Source of the DNA: Alphaproteobacteria bacterium
Lineage (GTDB): Bacteria > Pseudomonadota > Alphaproteobacteria > Micropepsales > Micropepsaceae
Reading direction: 5' to 3'
DNA length: 8,672 bases
Assembly: GCA_017307315.1 (NCBI GenBank)
Contig: JAFKFF010000074.1
Span: 1-8,672, forward strand
Shown: positions 1 through 5,546 of the stretch, one piece after another
Numbering within the stretch: position 1 is the first letter of the stretch
Layout: each line of letters opens with the position of its first letter
Translations under genes and position numbers: made by a program
The notes under the pieces: generated by a model
Database searches by the model: none
Seen by the model: only the letters and a program-made list of their open reading frames with translations
Told to the model about the DNA's origin: nothing

Positions 1-301
1 GCGCCCGCTGCAGGTCGCGCGGCGACAAGGTCGAGAGCACCGACAGCGCCACCTTGGCGCCCACATTCTGCACCGTCTGCAGCAGGCGGAACCATTCGCG
101 TTCATCGCCGCTGGCGAAACCGTAAAGCCGGATCGCGTCCTCGCTAACCTTCATCTCGATCATCAGGCTGGCATGCGCGCCCGCCGCCAGCCGCGACAAG
201 GTGGTGGACGGGCATTGCACCAGATAGCCGACGCCGCCCACATCCAGGATCACGGACTCCTCGGCGATGCTGTCGACGATGCCGGTGAGCTTGCCGATCA
301 T
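1..301 (-). CDS. ruvA: Holliday junction branch migration protein RuvA (partial, C-terminus beyond left edge)
   Basis: The first 100 residues of RuvA are visible, about half of the usual length of roughly 200. RuvA binds the four-way Holliday junction as a tetramer and loads the RuvB motor for branch migration in recombinational repair. The reading begins [11 protein letters not shown], then [18 protein letters not shown] at about residues 14-31, the typical N-terminal OB-fold (domain I). Residues about 60-75 (YGF, then EREWFRLLQ) lead into the first helix-hairpin-helix, [14 protein letters not shown], at about 77-90, which contacts DNA. The start ATG at 301 overlaps the stop of ruvC as ATGA, so translation is probably coupled; no strong Shine-Dalgarno is seen. 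The reading frame stays open to the left edge, where the rest of ruvA and normally ruvB would follow. Confidence 0.95.
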   Translation of the reverse strand, partial: MIGKLTGIVDSIAEESVILDVGGVGYLVQCPSTTLSRLAAGAHASLMIEMKVSEDAIRLYGFASGDEREWFRLLQTVQNVGAKVALSVLSTLSPRDLQRA

Positions 302-810
302 CGCATCGCCGCCATCAGTCTGGCGCGGCTGCCCGACAGATGGGCATGCGCGATGGCGGCGGCCAGCGCATCGGCGGCATCCGCCTGACGCACGCCGCAG
401 GCGGGCAAAAGCCGCTTGACCATGAACTGCACCTGCTCCTTGCCGGCATGACCGGCACCGACCACGCATTTCTTGATGTGGTTGGGCGAATATTCCGCGA
501 TCTCCAGACCCGCCTGCGCGGCGGCTAGCAGCGCCACGGCGCGGGCATGGCCCAGCTTCAAGGCGGCGGAGGGATCGCGGGCGACGAAAGCCTGTTCGAC
601 CGCGATGGCATCGGGGGCGAGCCGGGCGATCACCCCGCTCAATTCCCGGTGCAGGATCATCAGCCGCGTCCCCAGGCCCAAGGCGGGCTTGGTGGCGATG
701 ACCCCATGTTCGATGTGGGAAAGCCGCATCCCGTCCAGGGCGATCACCCCCCAGCCCATGACGCCGAGGCCGGGATCGAGGCCGAGAATGCGAATCGGGG
801 AAGCGCCCAT
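298..810 (-). CDS. ruvC: Crossover junction endodeoxyribonuclease RuvC
   Basis: RuvC is the dimeric, Mg-dependent resolvase that cuts Holliday junctions symmetrically after RuvAB branch migration. The chosen start at 810 gives 170 residues, close to the usual ~170-175, beginning [14 protein letters not shown]. The frame is open 36 codons further upstream (to 918), but that extension has no RuvC-like sequence and is rejected. The four catalytic acids are all present: D12 in LGLDPG, E72 in VEQAF, and D144 and D147 in [10 protein letters not shown]. The [15 protein letters not shown] stretch (about 113-127) matches the conserved DNA-binding region. The stop overlaps the ruvA start by 4 bp. yebC, its usual upstream neighbour, lies 3.4 kb away because a three-gene plus-strand operon sits between them. 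ruvC therefore needs its own promoter in 811-957, or one inside the inserted block read from the other strand. Confidence 0.96.
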   Translation of the reverse strand: MGASPIRILGLDPGLGVMGWGVIALDGMRLSHIEHGVIATKPALGLGTRLMILHRELSGVIARLAPDAIAVEQAFVARDPSAALKLGHARAVALLAAAQAGLEIAEYSPNHIKKCVVGAGHAGKEQVQFMVKRLLPACGVRQADAADALAAAIAHAHLSGSRARLMAAMR

Positions 811-957
811 GGCGGTCTTTGTGCCTGTTTCGTTCAGGCGCTTCAATCCAGGCGGAGGCGAGAAATGGCGGCAAAGCCGGACCTGGCCCGTCCGCATGGC
901 TAACGCCGATTTAACCACGCTTGCTTAGGGTCGGACCGCTTTCAACCCGGTTTTTCC
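811..957. promoter_or_regulatory. Divergent intergenic region between ruvC (-) and the nucleotidyltransferase-HAD gene (+)
   Basis: This 147-bp spacer separates the start of ruvC from the start of the plus-strand three-gene operon, so both transcripts should initiate here. I looked for -35/-10 pairs on both strands and found none convincing. TTGCTT at 921-926 could be a -35 for the plus strand, but no good -10 lies at the expected distance. A small AT-richer patch (909-926) is the best place to look. No clear inverted repeat was found. The plus-strand gene has no recognisable Shine-Dalgarno before its ATG (pyrimidine-rich GGTTTTTCC). The regulatory role is inferred from gene orientation only. 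Confidence 0.35.
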
Positions 958-2019
958 ATGCGCCGCACCCTGCTTCTGCCCTGCGCGGGCAAATCCTCCC
1001 GCTATCCCGGCGTCCGCCCGAAATGGATGCTGACCCTGCCCGACGGCGAACTCGCCTTGTCGCGGGCCGCCGCCAGCCTGCCCGCCGACTCTTATGAGCG
1101 CATCGTCGTGGCGGTCAGGGCCGAGCACGAAGCCCGCTTTCAGACCGTCAATCTCCTCGAACGGCTGTTCGGAAAGGCTGCCGAAGTTCTGGTGCTGCCT
1201 TTCGACACGCGCGGGCCTGCCGACACGGTGGCCGAAATGATCCTGGGTGCGGGCGTCGAAGGCGCCTTCGCCATCAAGGACGCCGATTCCTTCTTCGATC
1301 CCGCGCCTTTGCCCGAAACCGGCTTCGTCGCCCTCAGCGACATCCGCAAGAGCCCACAGATGAGCAATGTCGGCGCCAAGAGCTTCGCGGTGATCAACGA
1401 GAACAATCTCGTGGTCGAGATGATCGAAAAGAGCCTGGCCTCGAATTTCGTCAGCGTGGGACTCTATGGATTCGCCGACGCCGCCGCCTATCTCGAGGCT
1501 TTCCAGGCGATCAAGGCGGCCACCGAGAGCGGCGAATTGTTCGTCTCCCATGTGATGAACCGCGCCATTGCCGAGGGCATGGCGGTGGCGCCGCTTCTGG
1601 TCGAAGGGCTGATCGATGTCGGCACATTGGAGGACTGGCGCCGCCATGTGCGGCCACGCGGCACCATCGTCACCGACCTGGATGGCGTGGTGTTCCAGAA
1701 TCACAGCCGCTATTTCGCGCCCTTATGGGAAGATGCGGACGTGCCGATCGAAGGCAATGTCGCGGCCCTGCGCGCCTTCCAGGAACAGGGCGCCCAGATC
1801 GTGTTCATGACGGCCAGGCCCGAACGCTACCGCGCCAAGACCGAAGGGGCGTTGCGCCAGCTCGGCCTGCATCCCCATGCCATCGTGATGGATTGCCGCC
1901 ACGGCCGCCGCTTTCTGATCAACGACCATGCCCCCTCCAATCCCTATCCGTCGGCGGTCGCGATCTCGACCGAGCGCAACAGCCCGACCCTGGCGGAGTA
2001 TATGAAAGACTGGCTGTGA
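958..2019 (+). CDS. Bifunctional nucleotidyltransferase / HAD-superfamily phosphatase-like fusion
   Basis: This 353-residue protein has two recognisable halves. Residues about 4-228 form a GT-A-like NTP-transferase: CAGKSSRYPGVRPKW (9-23) is a variant of the nucleotide-binding signature, with R15 and the P-K pair (K22). IKDADSFF has D108/D110 as likely metal ligands, and DVGTLEDWRR (220-229) matches the C-terminal motif of sugar-1-phosphate and phosphocholine-type nucleotidyltransferases. Residues about 235-345 form a HAD domain: motif I VTDLDG (D240, D242), motif II FMTARP (T285), candidate basic motif III R317/R318, and motif IV LINDHAPSNPYPS (D323). Both sets of active-site residues look intact. 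The substrate is unknown; a phosphorylated sugar or small alcohol activated to an NDP derivative is likely. ATG 958 is chosen because the conserved motif begins seven codons later. The stop overlaps the next gene as GTGA. Domain calls are from motifs; the combined role is inference. Confidence 0.82.
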   Translation: MRRTLLLPCAGKSSRYPGVRPKWMLTLPDGELALSRAAASLPADSYERIVVAVRAEHEARFQTVNLLERLFGKAAEVLVLPFDTRGPADTVAEMILGAGVEGAFAIKDADSFFDPAPLPETGFVALSDIRKSPQMSNVGAKSFAVINENNLVVEMIEKSLASNFVSVGLYGFADAAAYLEAFQAIKAATESGELFVSHVMNRAIAEGMAVAPLLVEGLIDVGTLEDWRRHVRPRGTIVTDLDGVVFQNHSRYFAPLWEDADVPIEGNVAALRAFQEQGAQIVFMTARPERYRAKTEGALRQLGLHPHAIVMDCRHGRRFLINDHAPSNPYPSAVAISTERNSPTLAEYMKDWL

Positions 2020-2900
2020 AAAGCGCGGCCCTGCGCAAGCCGGACGCCGCCGCGCCGGCGCCGCCGTCCGCCCACCTTTTCCACGGCCATTCCGGCGCCA
2101 GGATCGTCTTCCATGCCGACAAGGGCCTGGTGCGCAAGACCGCACCCATGCCGGCCGCCAATGCGCGGCTGAAGGCGCAGGCGGAAAAGCAGCGCCGCCT
2201 GTTCATGCTGGGCCTGCCCTTTCCGCGCGTGCTGGCGGAACGGATCGACCAGGCGGGCCGCGCGGAATTCGACATGCAGTATCTGCCGGGCCGCAGCGTG
2301 GCGGATGCGGTGAGCCAGGCGGCAACGCTGGATGCGGCGATGATCGCCAGGTCGGTGGAACGGATGATGGGACTGTTCGCGCCTTATGCCGGTGCGGCGC
2401 TTGCCGCCCGGCCGTTTCACGACAAAATTCAAGCCGTCGCGAAAACCGGCGGCGAGGCCGTGCACCAGGCCGCTTCGCGCCTCGCCGCGCTGGATTGGAG
2501 CGGGATCCCGGACTCGCCCTGTCATGGCGATCTCACCCTCGAGAACATGCTGATCACCACCGCCAAGACCGTCGCCTTCATCGACTGCGACGAACCCTGG
2601 GTGTCGTCCTATTGGCTGGATTTCGGCAAGCTGTTCCAGGACATTGACGGCCACTGGTGCCTGCGGCGCCTCTATGATCCGCAAAGCCCGCAGGCCCAGC
2701 GCGTCAACGCGATCCAGAAACTGGAACCCCTCGGCCGTGCCTTCCACGCCCTGGCGGAACGAACCGACCCGGCGTTGCCCGCGCGCCTGCCGCAACTGGC
2801 GGCGCTGGGTTTGCTCCGCGCCATCCCTTACGCCCGGGACGAAGACGCCATCGCCTTCATCTGCCGGCGCATCGCCCAACTTCTGGACAAGACACGATGA
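2016..2900 (+). CDS. Aminoglycoside/choline-kinase-fold phosphotransferase (APH family)
   Basis: This is a predicted ATP-dependent small-molecule kinase of 294 residues. The frame is open well upstream within the preceding gene, but the GTG at 2016 is preferred: it overlaps the upstream TGA (GTGA), has a GAAAG stretch about 8 nt before it, and gives a sensible N-terminus (VKSAALRKPD). Features of the eukaryotic-like kinase fold are visible: VRKTA with candidate ATP-binding lysine K41, a possible partner E57, a hinge near 86-92 (FDMQYLPG), and the Brenner motif CHGDLTLENML with H170, catalytic D172 and N177. The metal-binding FIDCDEP has D190, and YWLDFGKLFQD (199-209) follows. LicA choline kinase and aminoglycoside phosphotransferases share this plan, but sequence alone does not give the substrate. 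Sandwiched between a nucleotidyltransferase and a glycosyltransferase-like gene, it more likely makes a phosphorylated precursor for a surface glycan than confers drug resistance. Confidence 0.8.
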   Translation: MKSAALRKPDAAAPAPPSAHLFHGHSGARIVFHADKGLVRKTAPMPAANARLKAQAEKQRRLFMLGLPFPRVLAERIDQAGRAEFDMQYLPGRSVADAVSQAATLDAAMIARSVERMMGLFAPYAGAALAARPFHDKIQAVAKTGGEAVHQAASRLAALDWSGIPDSPCHGDLTLENMLITTAKTVAFIDCDEPWVSSYWLDFGKLFQDIDGHWCLRRLYDPQSPQAQRVNAIQKLEPLGRAFHALAERTDPALPARLPQLAALGLLRAIPYARDEDAIAFICRRIAQLLDKTR

Positions 2901-4039
2901 GGATTGCCGACGCCTTGGTCACCGGCTTCGTCAGATCGCCGGTTCTCTTGGAGCGCAGCCTGGCGCCGCTCCGGGCGTTGCGCGCCGAAGGCCTGATCCG
3001 TCACATCCATTGCGTGAGCTGGGACAGTGCGGAGCTGGACGAATGGCTGGCGCCGCTCGCGGCCATGGATGATGTGGTTCTGACGCGGGTGCCGCAGCCC
3101 GACGCAACCGGAACCGGCAACCAGCGCGGCGTGGTCTATCAGGTGCGCAATCTGGACGCAGGGCTGCGGCTTTTCTCCGACGAAGACGGGCTGGTGCTGA
3201 AATACCGGCCCGATTTCGTCGCCTCGGCCGATTTTCTGCGCGAAAAGATCGCCGGTTTCGACCGGCTCTGCGCGCCGGTTTCCCATGTCGCGCCCAACGG
3301 CGTCGCCATGCCCGCGCCGGTTTTTGGCAACAAGATCTGGATTCCCTGGGCGGATTCCAACCAACCCTTCTTCTTCGAGGACGCGACGTTCCTCGGCACC
3401 TTGCGCGACATCCGCAAACTGGTGACGCCGCTCGACGATACCGATCGCGCCATGTTGGGGGTGAGCAATTGCGGCTCCTATGCCCATGTCGTGCGCTTCG
3501 CCAAAATCTTCCTGGCGCGCTGGCCGCTGTTTCGCGGCTATCTCGGCCATTACGATTTCTTCGTGAACGACCTCTATTACCGCATGAAGCTGGTGCCGAA
3601 GATGCTGGACGACGGCTTCTTCTGGCATCTGCTCATCGCCCATGCCTGGATTCTCTACAGCCAGTTTCATGTCGATTGCGGCGCGCAGGGCGAACTTTGC
3701 TTCTACGCCAACACGGTGAACAAGGATGCCAACTGGTCGCGACCCGAAACATTGAAGAACGCCAATCCTTACGACCATATCGCCAACTGGCGCGATACGC
3801 GTCCCGGCGAAGCCACGCACAGCGTGCGGCGGGCCTATGGCCGGCTGGTGGACGACGCCTGGCAGACGGCGCTGTTCACACAGGCCCTGCCGGATTTTCC
3901 CGCCGAGATTCTCGCCGGCCTGATGACCAACGCGGCGGGCAGCGGAGACGGGCGGCTTCGGGAGATCGAGCGCGATTTCTACGCCAGGCTGGACAAATTT
4001 TATCGCGGCTATTGGGGCAGGCCGCGGAAGGCGGCTTAG
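2897..4039 (+). CDS. Glycosyltransferase-like protein, possibly WavE-related
   Basis: The product has 380 residues and no obvious signal peptide or long membrane segment, so it is predicted to be cytosolic or peripheral to the membrane. The N-terminus ALVTGFVRSPVLLERSL (6-22), the IHCVSWDSAE strand-loop (37-46), YQVRNLDAGL (81-90) and LVLKYRPDF (99-107, with K102, R104, D106) resemble the layout of the WavE lipopolysaccharide-synthesis family, where a K-x-R-x-D element sits in a nucleotide-sugar-transferase-like fold. An aromatic-rich stretch at about 205-260 (GHYDFFVNDLYYRM, FFWHLLIAHAW) could bind lipid or acceptor. The start overlaps the kinase stop as ATGA, and it is the last gene of the operon. 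Its likely job is the transfer step, attaching the activated group to a polysaccharide or lipid. The family assignment is from memory of motif layout and is moderate; an unrelated capsule-associated hypothetical protein is possible. Confidence 0.6.
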   Translation: MRIADALVTGFVRSPVLLERSLAPLRALRAEGLIRHIHCVSWDSAELDEWLAPLAAMDDVVLTRVPQPDATGTGNQRGVVYQVRNLDAGLRLFSDEDGLVLKYRPDFVASADFLREKIAGFDRLCAPVSHVAPNGVAMPAPVFGNKIWIPWADSNQPFFFEDATFLGTLRDIRKLVTPLDDTDRAMLGVSNCGSYAHVVRFAKIFLARWPLFRGYLGHYDFFVNDLYYRMKLVPKMLDDGFFWHLLIAHAWILYSQFHVDCGAQGELCFYANTVNKDANWSRPETLKNANPYDHIANWRDTRPGEATHSVRRAYGRLVDDAWQTALFTQALPDFPAEILAGLMTNAAGSGDGRLREIERDFYARLDKFYRGYWGRPRKAA

Positions 4040-4074
4040 TTAGTAAGGCCCCCTCTGCCCTTCGCAGCTTACTT

Positions 4075-4101
4075 TTGCGCGCCAGCTTTGCTGGCGCGCA
4101 A
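4075..4101. terminator. Perfect 12-bp hairpin in the convergent gap (terminator or intergenic repeat)
   Basis: TTGCGCGCCAGC (4075-4086) and GCTGGCGCGCAA (4090-4101) form a perfect 12-bp GC-rich stem with loop TTT. It lies 35 bp after the last operon gene and about 75 bp from the yebC stop, so it sits where both convergent transcripts should end. Neither strand shows a long U tract directly after the stem; only a short TTTT at 4073-4076 reads as A's on the minus strand. It may work as a non-canonical bidirectional terminator or belong to a dispersed palindromic repeat family. Confidence 0.55.
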
Positions 4102-4120
4102 CAAGCGCTGCTACGGGCAT

Positions 4121-4156
4121 CTCCCCCGCCAGCATGCTTACGCATGCGCGGGGGAG
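4121..4156. terminator. Second hairpin in the convergent gap, bulged 9+6 bp stem
   Basis: CTCCCCCGC (4121-4129) pairs with GCGGGGGAG (4148-4156), and inside that GCATGC (4132-4137) pairs with GCATGC (4142-4147) around loop TTAC, with a CA bulge on the left side. The structure lies 22 bp before the yebC stop (at 4178) and is very stable on either strand, but has no U tract. Together with the hairpin at 4075-4101 it fills most of the 138-bp gap between the two convergent genes. A terminator role is inferred from position. A REP-like repeat is the main alternative. Confidence 0.5.
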
Positions 4157-4177
4157 GCGGGCCTGTGTTCGTTCGGC

Positions 4178-4865
4178 CTATCCCGCGAGTTTCGCCATCA
4201 ACGCGTCGGACAATTCGTAATTGCCGTAGACATTCTGGACGTCGTCGTGATCGTCCAGGATTTCGACCAGCTTCATCAGGGTCTCGCCCGCCTCGTCCGG
4301 CACCGCTACGGTGTTCTTGGGGCGCCAGGTGATGGCGGCGGACCCCGGCGCGCCCAGCTTGGCTTCCAACGCATCGCGCACGGCGGCGAAGCTTTCGATG
4401 CTTGTGAGGAATTCATGGCTATCCGCGCTCGAAACGCATTCGTCGGCGCCCGCATCCAGCGCCATTTCCAGCATCTGGTCCTCAGCCGGTTTCGCCCATC
4501 GCCCCGCCATATTTGGCGAAGGTGGAGCGGACATCCGCCGAGGTGCGGTTGCGGTTGTCGGTCATCGCCTCGACGATGATGGCAACGCCGCCGGGGCCGC
4601 GCCCCTCATACCGGATCTCGTCATAATTTTCGGCATCGCCACCCACCGCTTTCTTGATGGCGCGCTCGATATTGTCCTTGGGCATGGATTCCGCCTTGGC
4701 GGCGATGATCGCGGTGCGCAGGCGCGGATTGTGGGCCGGGTCGGGCAGGCCCGCCTTGGCGGCGACGGTGATTTCCCGGGCCAGCTTGGAAAAGAGCTTC
4801 GACCGCTCCTTATCCTGGCGTCCCTTGCGGAACATGATGTTCTTGAACTGACTGTGGCCGGCCAT
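4178..4865 (-). pseudogene. yebC: YebC/PmpR-family protein, frameshifted with an internal deletion
   Basis: YebC-family proteins act as transcriptional regulators or in ribosome rescue at difficult peptide motifs. The N-terminal part starts at 4865 with [18 protein letters not shown], runs through [25 protein letters not shown] and [26 protein letters not shown] sequence, and ends after 127 residues at GGAMGETG with a TGA at 4482-4484. The C-terminal part resumes in another frame at [15 protein letters not shown] and continues 101 residues through [20 protein letters not shown] to a TAG at 4178-4180. Intact homologues are about 245-250 residues and carry about 20 residues (the S-V-S-F-M-F-D-type strand region) between these two parts. 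Those residues are in neither frame, so this is a short deletion that also shifts frame, not a simple indel. Gene decay or an assembly/sequencing error are both possible. The downstream fragment might be reported separately as an ORF from 4534. Confidence 0.85.
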
Positions 4866-5207
4866 GGTTCGCGCTGCTTTTCGAGGTCGCGCGACCGGGC
4901 GAAAGCCTCGAGCCGCGCGTCTGTTTTTGAGGCCCGCCAGATAGCCGCCCGCCCCATCGTCTTTCAAGCCCGGCGCGCGGATGAAGCGCTGCCGCCCGCG
5001 CGAAGACGGGCGGACCGGCCGGGTCCGGGCGCGGCTTGGCGAGCCTATAAAGGGATGTTTCTTGAAGGCCGTACGGGGCGGGCTCGGCGCGGCCTCGCAA
5101 ACCGGCTTTGGCCAGCAGAAATTTAATACACTGAAATCTCACAATTTTATTCGCACCTATCGATGATAGGTATACCATACCTATTGAAAATAGGTATGGA
5201 TCGAACC
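4866..5207. other. Divergent intergenic region between yebC (-) and the PadR regulator (+)
   Basis: This stretch of about 340 bp has two parts. From 4866 to about 5100 it is GC-rich; minus-strand frames run open into it from yebC, but their sequence (upstream of MAGHSQF) is low-complexity Arg/Ala-rich and looks non-coding. It contains a 7-bp inverted repeat (CCGCCCG at 4992-4998, CGGGCGG at 5007-5013) of no clear function. From about 5119 to 5200 the DNA turns sharply AT-rich (AAATTTAATACACTGAAAT and following), as expected of a promoter region, and ends in the palindrome cluster described separately. I could not fix -35/-10 hexamers: AATACACT near 5124-5131 and TATACC at 5171-5176 are weak -10 candidates for the plus strand. 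The yebC promoter should also lie here. Confidence 0.5.
5155..5199. promoter_or_regulatory. Operator: three overlapping perfect palindromes upstream of padR
   Basis: Three perfect inverted repeats overlap within 45 bp. First: ACCTATC (5155-5161) and GATAGGT (5165-5171) around GAT. Second: ATAGGTAT (5166-5173) and ATACCTAT (5177-5184) around ACC. Third: CCATACCTATT (5175-5185) and AATAGGTATGG (5189-5199) around GAA. In effect four alternating half-sites of an ATAGGTAT-like element are arrayed at regular spacing in an AT-rich promoter region, ending 9 bp before the preferred start codon of the PadR gene. PadR proteins are known to autoregulate through dyad-symmetric operators, so this is the expected binding site. 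Bound repressor would cover the start of the transcript and block RNA polymerase. The palindromes are direct observations; the bound protein is inference. Confidence 0.8.
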
Positions 5208-5546
5208 ATGGCGGCGTCGCCCAACTTCATGACCGGCGTTCCCGAACTCCTGGTGCTCCGGCTTCTGCAGGACCGGGAGATGTACGGCTATGAGATCGTG
5301 GCCGCGGTGGCGGAAGCGACCGGCCAGGTGGTCGCTCCCAAGGAAGGGGTGATCTACCCTCTGCTGCACGCCTTGGAGCAGGAAGGGCTGCTGCGGGCCC
5401 AGCGCCGGCCGGTGGGCGGGCGCATCCGGGTCTATTATGGTCTGACCTCCAAAGGCGTGCGGCGCCTTTTCGATCTCAGCGACGACTGGAGCCGCATGGC
5501 GCGCGCCATCCAACATGTGTTGAAAGGGCCGACCCATGCCATCTGA
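5208..5546 (+). CDS. PadR-family transcriptional regulator
   Basis: A short PadR-type winged-helix repressor of 112 residues from the preferred start. The conserved core is clear: MTGVPELLVLRLLQ (8-21), MYGYEI (25-30), the recognition helix region EGVIYPLLHALEQEGLL (46-62), and the wing with basic residues and RVYYGLTSKG (74-83). A C-terminal helix (about 84-106) would form the dimer interface, as in short LmrR-like members. In-frame ATGs also occur at 5163 and 5196, but both lie inside the palindromic operator. ATG 5208 has GGA seven bases upstream and follows the operator, so I prefer it; 5229 is also possible. It overlaps the next gene by 11 bp, which implies that gene is its main target. 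PadR regulators often respond to phenolics, drugs or envelope stress and control an adjacent gene; the ligand here is unknown. Confidence 0.9.
   Translation: MAASPNFMTGVPELLVLRLLQDREMYGYEIVAAVAEATGQVVAPKEGVIYPLLHALEQEGLLRAQRRPVGGRIRVYYGLTSKGVRRLFDLSDDWSRMARAIQHVLKGPTHAI

Noticed and set aside
811..918. 36-codon N-terminal extension of ruvC
   Set aside because: No RuvC homologue character; start at 810 gives the normal family length and leaves D12 at the usual place.
925..1704. Open minus-strand frame of 259 codons opposite the nucleotidyltransferase-HAD gene
   Set aside because: The translation is His/Gly/Asp/Arg-rich with no family motifs, as expected of the antisense of GC-rich coding DNA; the plus-strand frame has clear catalytic motifs.
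1944..2879. Open minus-strand frame of 311 codons opposite the kinase gene
   Set aside because: Antisense shadow of a GC-rich gene with unambiguous kinase motifs; composition is atypical for a protein.
2828..3820. Open minus-strand frame of 330 codons opposite the glycosyltransferase-like gene
   Set aside because: Long but without recognisable domains. The plus-strand frame is coupled to the kinase by ATGA and has protein-like composition.
3469..4332. Plus-strand frame of 287 codons running through the end of the transferase gene and into yebC
   Set aside because: It is an Arg/Ser/Pro-rich out-of-frame reading of the transferase gene, crosses two hairpins and runs antisense into yebC.
4482..4510. 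Programmed +1 frameshift at GGC-TGA in yebC, similar in idea to prfB
   Set aside because: Skipping one base would join the two frames, but the ~20 conserved residues would still be missing and no slippery or stimulatory element is visible; a deletion explains the data more simply.
4992..5013. Small 7-bp inverted repeat upstream of yebC as a terminator or riboswitch
   Set aside because: Short stem, 8-nt loop, no U tract and no recognisable riboswitch core; expected by chance in GC-rich DNA.
5163..5207. Longer PadR N-terminus from the ATG at 5163 or 5196
   Set aside because: Both codons lie inside the palindromic operator and have no suitable ribosome binding site; the extra residues do not match the family.
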